DNA of 13,483 nt from Balneolaceae bacterium (GTDB lineage Bacteria > Bacteroidota > Rhodothermia > Balneolales > Balneolaceae), in the NCBI GenBank assembly GCA_007123785.1, contig SLGL01000506.1, positions 1 through 13,483 of the forward strand. Reading direction: 5' to 3'. Positions 13,390 through 13,483 of the stretch are shown here, in pieces; the first letter of the stretch is position 1; every line of letters begins with the position of its first letter. A program made the position numbers and the translations under genes. The notes under the pieces are model-generated. The model saw only the letters and a list, made by a program, of their open reading frames with translations. It had not been told where the DNA came from and did no database searches.

Positions 13390-13483
13390 ATGAACATCAA
13401 CCGAAACCTGACTGCAAAAAACCTTCAAAAAAAATTGAATGATGTCTGGGAACATTCAGCCCGGAAAATTCACTTGATTCGTA
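13390..13483 (+). CDS. Start of a plus-strand gene cut by the window end
   Basis: 31 codons from an ATG at 13390 run open to the last base, beginning MNINRNLTAKNLQKKLNDVW and continuing with EHSARKIHLIR. There is no signal peptide, so the product looks cytoplasmic. The opening has the feel of unsaturated glucuronyl hydrolase-like (GH88/GH105-type) helical-barrel proteins, which would suit the cluster, but 31 residues cannot settle it. The leader is A/T-rich with no Shine-Dalgarno sequence, like the other genes here. Confidence 0.5.
   Translation, partial: MNINRNLTAKNLQKKLNDVWEHSARKIHLIR

Overview
The window is a carbohydrate-acid catabolic gene cluster, most likely for an acidic (uronate-containing) polysaccharide, from a Bacteroidota- or Balneolota-like bacterium. 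The taxonomic guess rests on four things: start codons preceded by A/T-rich leaders with no Shine-Dalgarno sequence, lipoprotein-type lyases, an S23/IVP-type four-helix-bundle gene, and palindromic intergenic repeats of a kind common in that group. Base composition is moderate. The first lyase is rich in Asp and Glu, which would fit a marine or salt-adapted host. No rRNA, tRNA, CRISPR array, insertion sequence or transposase was seen.

Layout: 1-258 is a non-coding leader with a hairpin repeat and a perfect palindrome. 259-2769 encodes a lipoprotein heparinase II/III-like lyase. 2770-3094 is a 325-base gap packed with inverted repeats. 3095-4543 encodes a secreted BNR-type beta-propeller whose putative active-site residues are spaced as in PL25 ulvan lyase. 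4544-4808 is a second repeat- and palindrome-bearing gap. 4809-6095 encodes a Tat-signal enolase-superfamily enzyme, 6123-7157 a lipoprotein nucleoside-hydrolase-fold protein, and 7275-8924 a second secreted BNR_4 propeller. A tight cytoplasmic run follows: KduI (8954), KduD (9835), a VOC protein (10667), a one-domain cupin (11132) and a Gfo/Idh/MocA oxidoreductase (11672-12832). A small four-helix-bundle gene then lies on the minus strand (12906-13265), and the first 31 codons of another plus-strand gene close the window (13390-13483).

How the genes could work together: the exported lyases (heparinase-like, and one or both propellers) would cut uronate glycosidic bonds by beta-elimination and give 4,5-unsaturated uronides. 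Unsaturated monomers convert to 5-keto-4-deoxyuronate, possibly helped by the cupin if it is KdgF-like. KduI isomerises this and KduD reduces the product to 2-keto-3-deoxygluconate. The enolase-superfamily enzyme, the Gfo/Idh oxidoreductase, the nucleoside-hydrolase-like lipoprotein and the VOC protein have no assigned step; they may process a second sugar or sugar acid from the same glycan. The window holds no SusC/SusD pair, sulfatase, KdgK/KdgA or regulator, so the locus probably extends beyond it. The substrate (ulvan, another glucuronan, or a glycosaminoglycan-like polymer) cannot be fixed from sequence alone.

The least explained signals are the two repeat copies with intercalated pairing (127-165 and 4578-4619), a pair of palindromes sharing TTACATGT just downstream of them, the nucleoside-hydrolase-fold protein inside a lyase cluster, and the imperfect inverted repeats that bracket the four-helix-bundle gene.
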